Shown here: one piece after another, positions 61,298 through 64,000 of the stretch
Layout: each line of letters opens with the position of its first letter
Numbering within the stretch: position 1 is the first letter of the stretch
Assembly: GCA_023213395.1 (NCBI GenBank)
Contig: CM041465.1
Coordinates: 248,001-312,000, forward strand
Source: Cycas panzhihuaensis
Taxonomy: Eukaryota; Cycadophyta
Direction: 5' to 3'
Length of the DNA stretch: 64,000 nucleotides
Notes under the pieces: model-generated
What the model saw: the letters and a program-made list of their open reading frames with translations, nothing else
What the model was told of the DNA's origin: nothing
The model's database searches: none
Program-made: the position numbers and the translations under genes

Positions 61298-62275
61298 GGA
61301 AAATCTATGAGGAGCAAGCATACACAGAGGAGAGAGGGAATGATCGGAGCGGGGCAGACGCCGTCTTTTAGTTCACGGACACCCTGGGAGGAGTATCCCG
61401 TACGAGGCCCTTTACCCTACACAGCACGATGCTACTCCAACTGTATGACCAACATCAAGTCCAGACGGGCACGTCCCGTGCACACAAGTTCCTCTATAAA
61501 TAATGCTTGGGTGAGCGCTTTACGAAACACCCTTCGTACGTATCTATGTCCGTGCCAACTGCCTGAAATGGCCAGTCTCAATCGCATAGCAAAAATAAGC
61601 GTTAGGCTCCGCACCACTGGGAAATCTACGAGGAGTAAGCATATAGAGAGGAGAGAGGAAAATGATTGGAGCGGGGCAGATGCCGTCTTTCAGTTCACGA
61701 ACACCCTGTGAGGAGTATCCCGTACGAGGCCCTTTACCCTACACAGCCCGACGCTGCTCTAACTGCGTGACCAACATCAAGTCTGGACGGGCACATCCCA
61801 TGCACATGAGTTCCTCTATAATAGATGCTTGAGTGAGCACTTTATGAAACACCCTTCACACGTATCCGTGTCCGTGCCAACTGCCCGAACTGGCCGGTCT
61901 CGATCGCATAGCAAAAATAAGCATTAGGCTCCACACCACTGGGAAATCTACGAGGAGCAAGCATACAGAGAGGAGAGAGGGAATGATCGGAGCGGGGCAG
62001 ATGCCATCTTTCAGTTCACGAACACCCTGGGAGAAGTATCTCGTACGAGGCCCTTTACCCTACATAGCAGGTCGCTCCAAGCTGCGACCAACATCAAGTC
62101 CGGACGGCCACGTCCCGTGCACGCGAGTTCCTCTATAAACTATGCTTGGGTGAGCACTTTACGAAACACCCTTCGTACGTATCCGTGTCTGTGCCAACTG
62201 CCCGAACCGGTCAGTCTTGATCGTATAGCAAAAATAAGCATAAGGCTCTGCACCACTAGAAAATCTATGAGGAGC
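61298..62275. repeat. C IGS array of the deleted unit, three copies
   Basis: Landmark 'cagttcacg' near 61368, 61688 and 62009, about 320 bp apart. The array starts mid-unit at 'aaatctatgaggagcaagc'. Confidence 0.92.
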
Positions 62276-63430
62276 AAGCATACATATACGAGAGAGGCAA
62301 TAAACCACCAACAATCGAGCACCATACCGAGACCACAAAGAGAACGACAAGTGCAGTAGTCCCCGCAGCCTTTTGTTTCACCAAAACCACACCCCAATCA
62401 CCATCCCAGAAGTGGGGATGGCATCACAGCAGAGTACTCAAGTCAATCACCAAATTAATGACAAGGCACCATTCGATGAACTTCTATGTGCAGATAGCCC
62501 TCACGTGGCATTTCTCCTTGGAATGCTTCCATGTCTATTCACAGGTAACCAACCTCTAACTAACACCCAAATGATGACACTATCGCATAAGGACATCAAA
62601 GCGGGTTTGCAAGGGTGAGACGGCAACAGAGCATTCGATTCACAAGGGGCTGATAGACAACGGGCTACTCGAGGGGGCGGGACATGCATCGACACACCAC
62701 TAGAACAGGACTCGAATAAGGCATATACCGGCCTCGAAAAACCATTCCATCAGTCGATAACTGTGACATGAAGAGCAATAAGAGAGGCACAACAATTATG
62801 ACAGGGATGAGATTGACTCCACAATAACCGCATTGTGAGCAAGTGAATGTGGAAAAGAGGATACACAGAGGGGAACCAATCCGGGACTTCATCGAAATCA
62901 AAAGATGATAATCTTACACTGACAAAGGTCACAAAGACTTATGCAAAACATAAAAGTGTCATGACAAAAGATGTTGTGGACAATCCAACATACTATCAGA
63001 GGTGAAAGGGGAAGCAAACAAAGTACTCGAATCAAACAAAGAGAGCATCGAGAGCTTGAGGAGCCAGAACAACTGTGGAAAGAGAGAACCCATCGAACCA
63101 ACATTTGCACAAAAATTACGTTATTGTCCAGCCTCAAGCGCCCGCAAAAAATCCCCAGGTGGAGTAAACCGTAACTAGCGACTACAAAGCGTAGATGGCA
63201 AGATACATTTACGGGTCAACCTGACCATTCTCTGAATTTGAGGCAACCTCCTCGACTATTGTCAGGCAACAGACTGGAGCTCACAACTCGAAGGGACATG
63301 CTTCACCACATTCAATACTCAAGTATATTGACAGAACCGCACATTCAAACACAGATCTAGGCAACCGAGACATTGGTAAGACTTGCAACAAAACAAAGGG
63401 TAGGACACGTTGCCCACCGATTTGCTCAAC
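62276..63430. repeat. D block of the deleted unit
   Basis: Matches 39655-40729. It carries about 145 bp (near 62694-62840) that are absent from the first copy and lacks about 30 bp present there near 40250. No coding frame is supported. Confidence 0.88.
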
Positions 63431-64000
63431 TGCAACGCCCAACACACCTCATGCGCTACGACATGGACCAAAAACTCATAACACGTCGACTGACCTAATA
63501 GAAGCCCAAGGCTAATGCTCAGAAGGACCCAACATGAAGCACAAAGGAATGGCCACATTTCACGTGTAATTGAGCCAAAGGAAACACAGAATAAGGGTTT
63601 GCCTACCATGCAGGGCTAATGCTCCCGCTGCCGGCCAATTGATAAGTCACCGCGTGCCATGAATCAGGTCAATAATAATACGGGACAGGTCTTTTGGTCG
63701 AAGGTGCCACCCCATGCACAGCAGCATGGACCGAAAGAAAACATACAACACGTTGGTCGACCTAGAAAAGGCCCAAGGCCAGTGCTGAGAGGATCCCGAT
63801 ATGAAATACAAAGGAACGGCCATGTTTCGCACGTAATTGAGCCAGAGGACTCGCAGAATAAGGGTTCTTCCACTGAGAAGGGCCTACGATCCCCCTGCTA
63901 GCACAAGGAAAATTCTCCACCTGCCATGAGCCGTTTCAGGCATTAATTAGGCCAGAGGACTTCACGGAAAAGGTCTGCCTGTCATACCCAGGCCAATGCA
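63431..64000. repeat. Alpha repeats, start of the next unit
   Basis: Matches the start of the alpha array at 40730. The last bases correspond to about 41275, so the window ends in the same phase at which it begins. Confidence 0.9.

Overview
This is eukaryotic nuclear DNA, almost certainly from a land plant and most likely a gymnosperm. It is not a gene-dense or bacterial region. The core is one 35S ribosomal DNA unit on the minus strand: 18S at about 35225-37036, ITS1 of about 617 bp, 5.8S at about 34447-34607, ITS2 of about 243 bp, and 26S at about 30802-34203. It sits in a very large intergenic spacer (IGS) built from several tandem-repeat families. The long ITS1, the giant IGS and the heavily decayed rRNA copies fit gymnosperms (a cycad is possible). 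That assignment is inference. The rRNA genes are full length but carry many transitions, even at universally conserved sites, so they look like methylated, dead copies.

In plus-strand order the unit reads: alpha repeats (344/475 bp) - junction segment - B repeats (about 396 bp) - an F spacer with short repeats and an AT-rich insert - E repeats (about 56 to 90 bp) - 26S - ITS2 - 5.8S - ITS1 - 18S - 5' ETS side - C repeats (about 320 bp) - D unique block - alpha again. The same point in the unit recurs at 1, about 41218 and about 63940. Without its retrotransposon the first unit is about 26 kb. The second unit has lost F, 26S, 5.8S, 18S and the ETS by a deletion that joins B to a scrap of E to C (61199-61298).

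Two related Ty3/gypsy LTR retrotransposons, both minus-strand and Tat/Ogre-like, interrupt the IGS. Element 1 (492-15698, TSD gagga) lies in alpha repeats and keeps decayed gag, protease, RT, RNase H and integrase. Element 2 (46836-60540) lies in B repeats, has lost RT through the integrase core, and has a truncated 5' LTR. Both carry, between pol and the 3' LTR, an oppositely oriented gene with a plant-mobile-domain-like (PMD) protein, an acidic/Gly-Pro-Ser linker and a coiled-coil-like tail. In element 2 this gene has a TATA box, an ATG exon and phase-0 splice junctions. Element 2 also has a separate minus-strand RNase HI domain beyond the antisense gene, next to the 3' LTR, which is an unusual place. 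Upstream of the PMD exon both elements keep three consecutive hairpins at matching positions, two of them with compensatory base changes.

No intact protein-coding gene was found. Nearly all long open frames in the window are translations of tandem repeats or shadows of retrotransposon and rRNA sequence.
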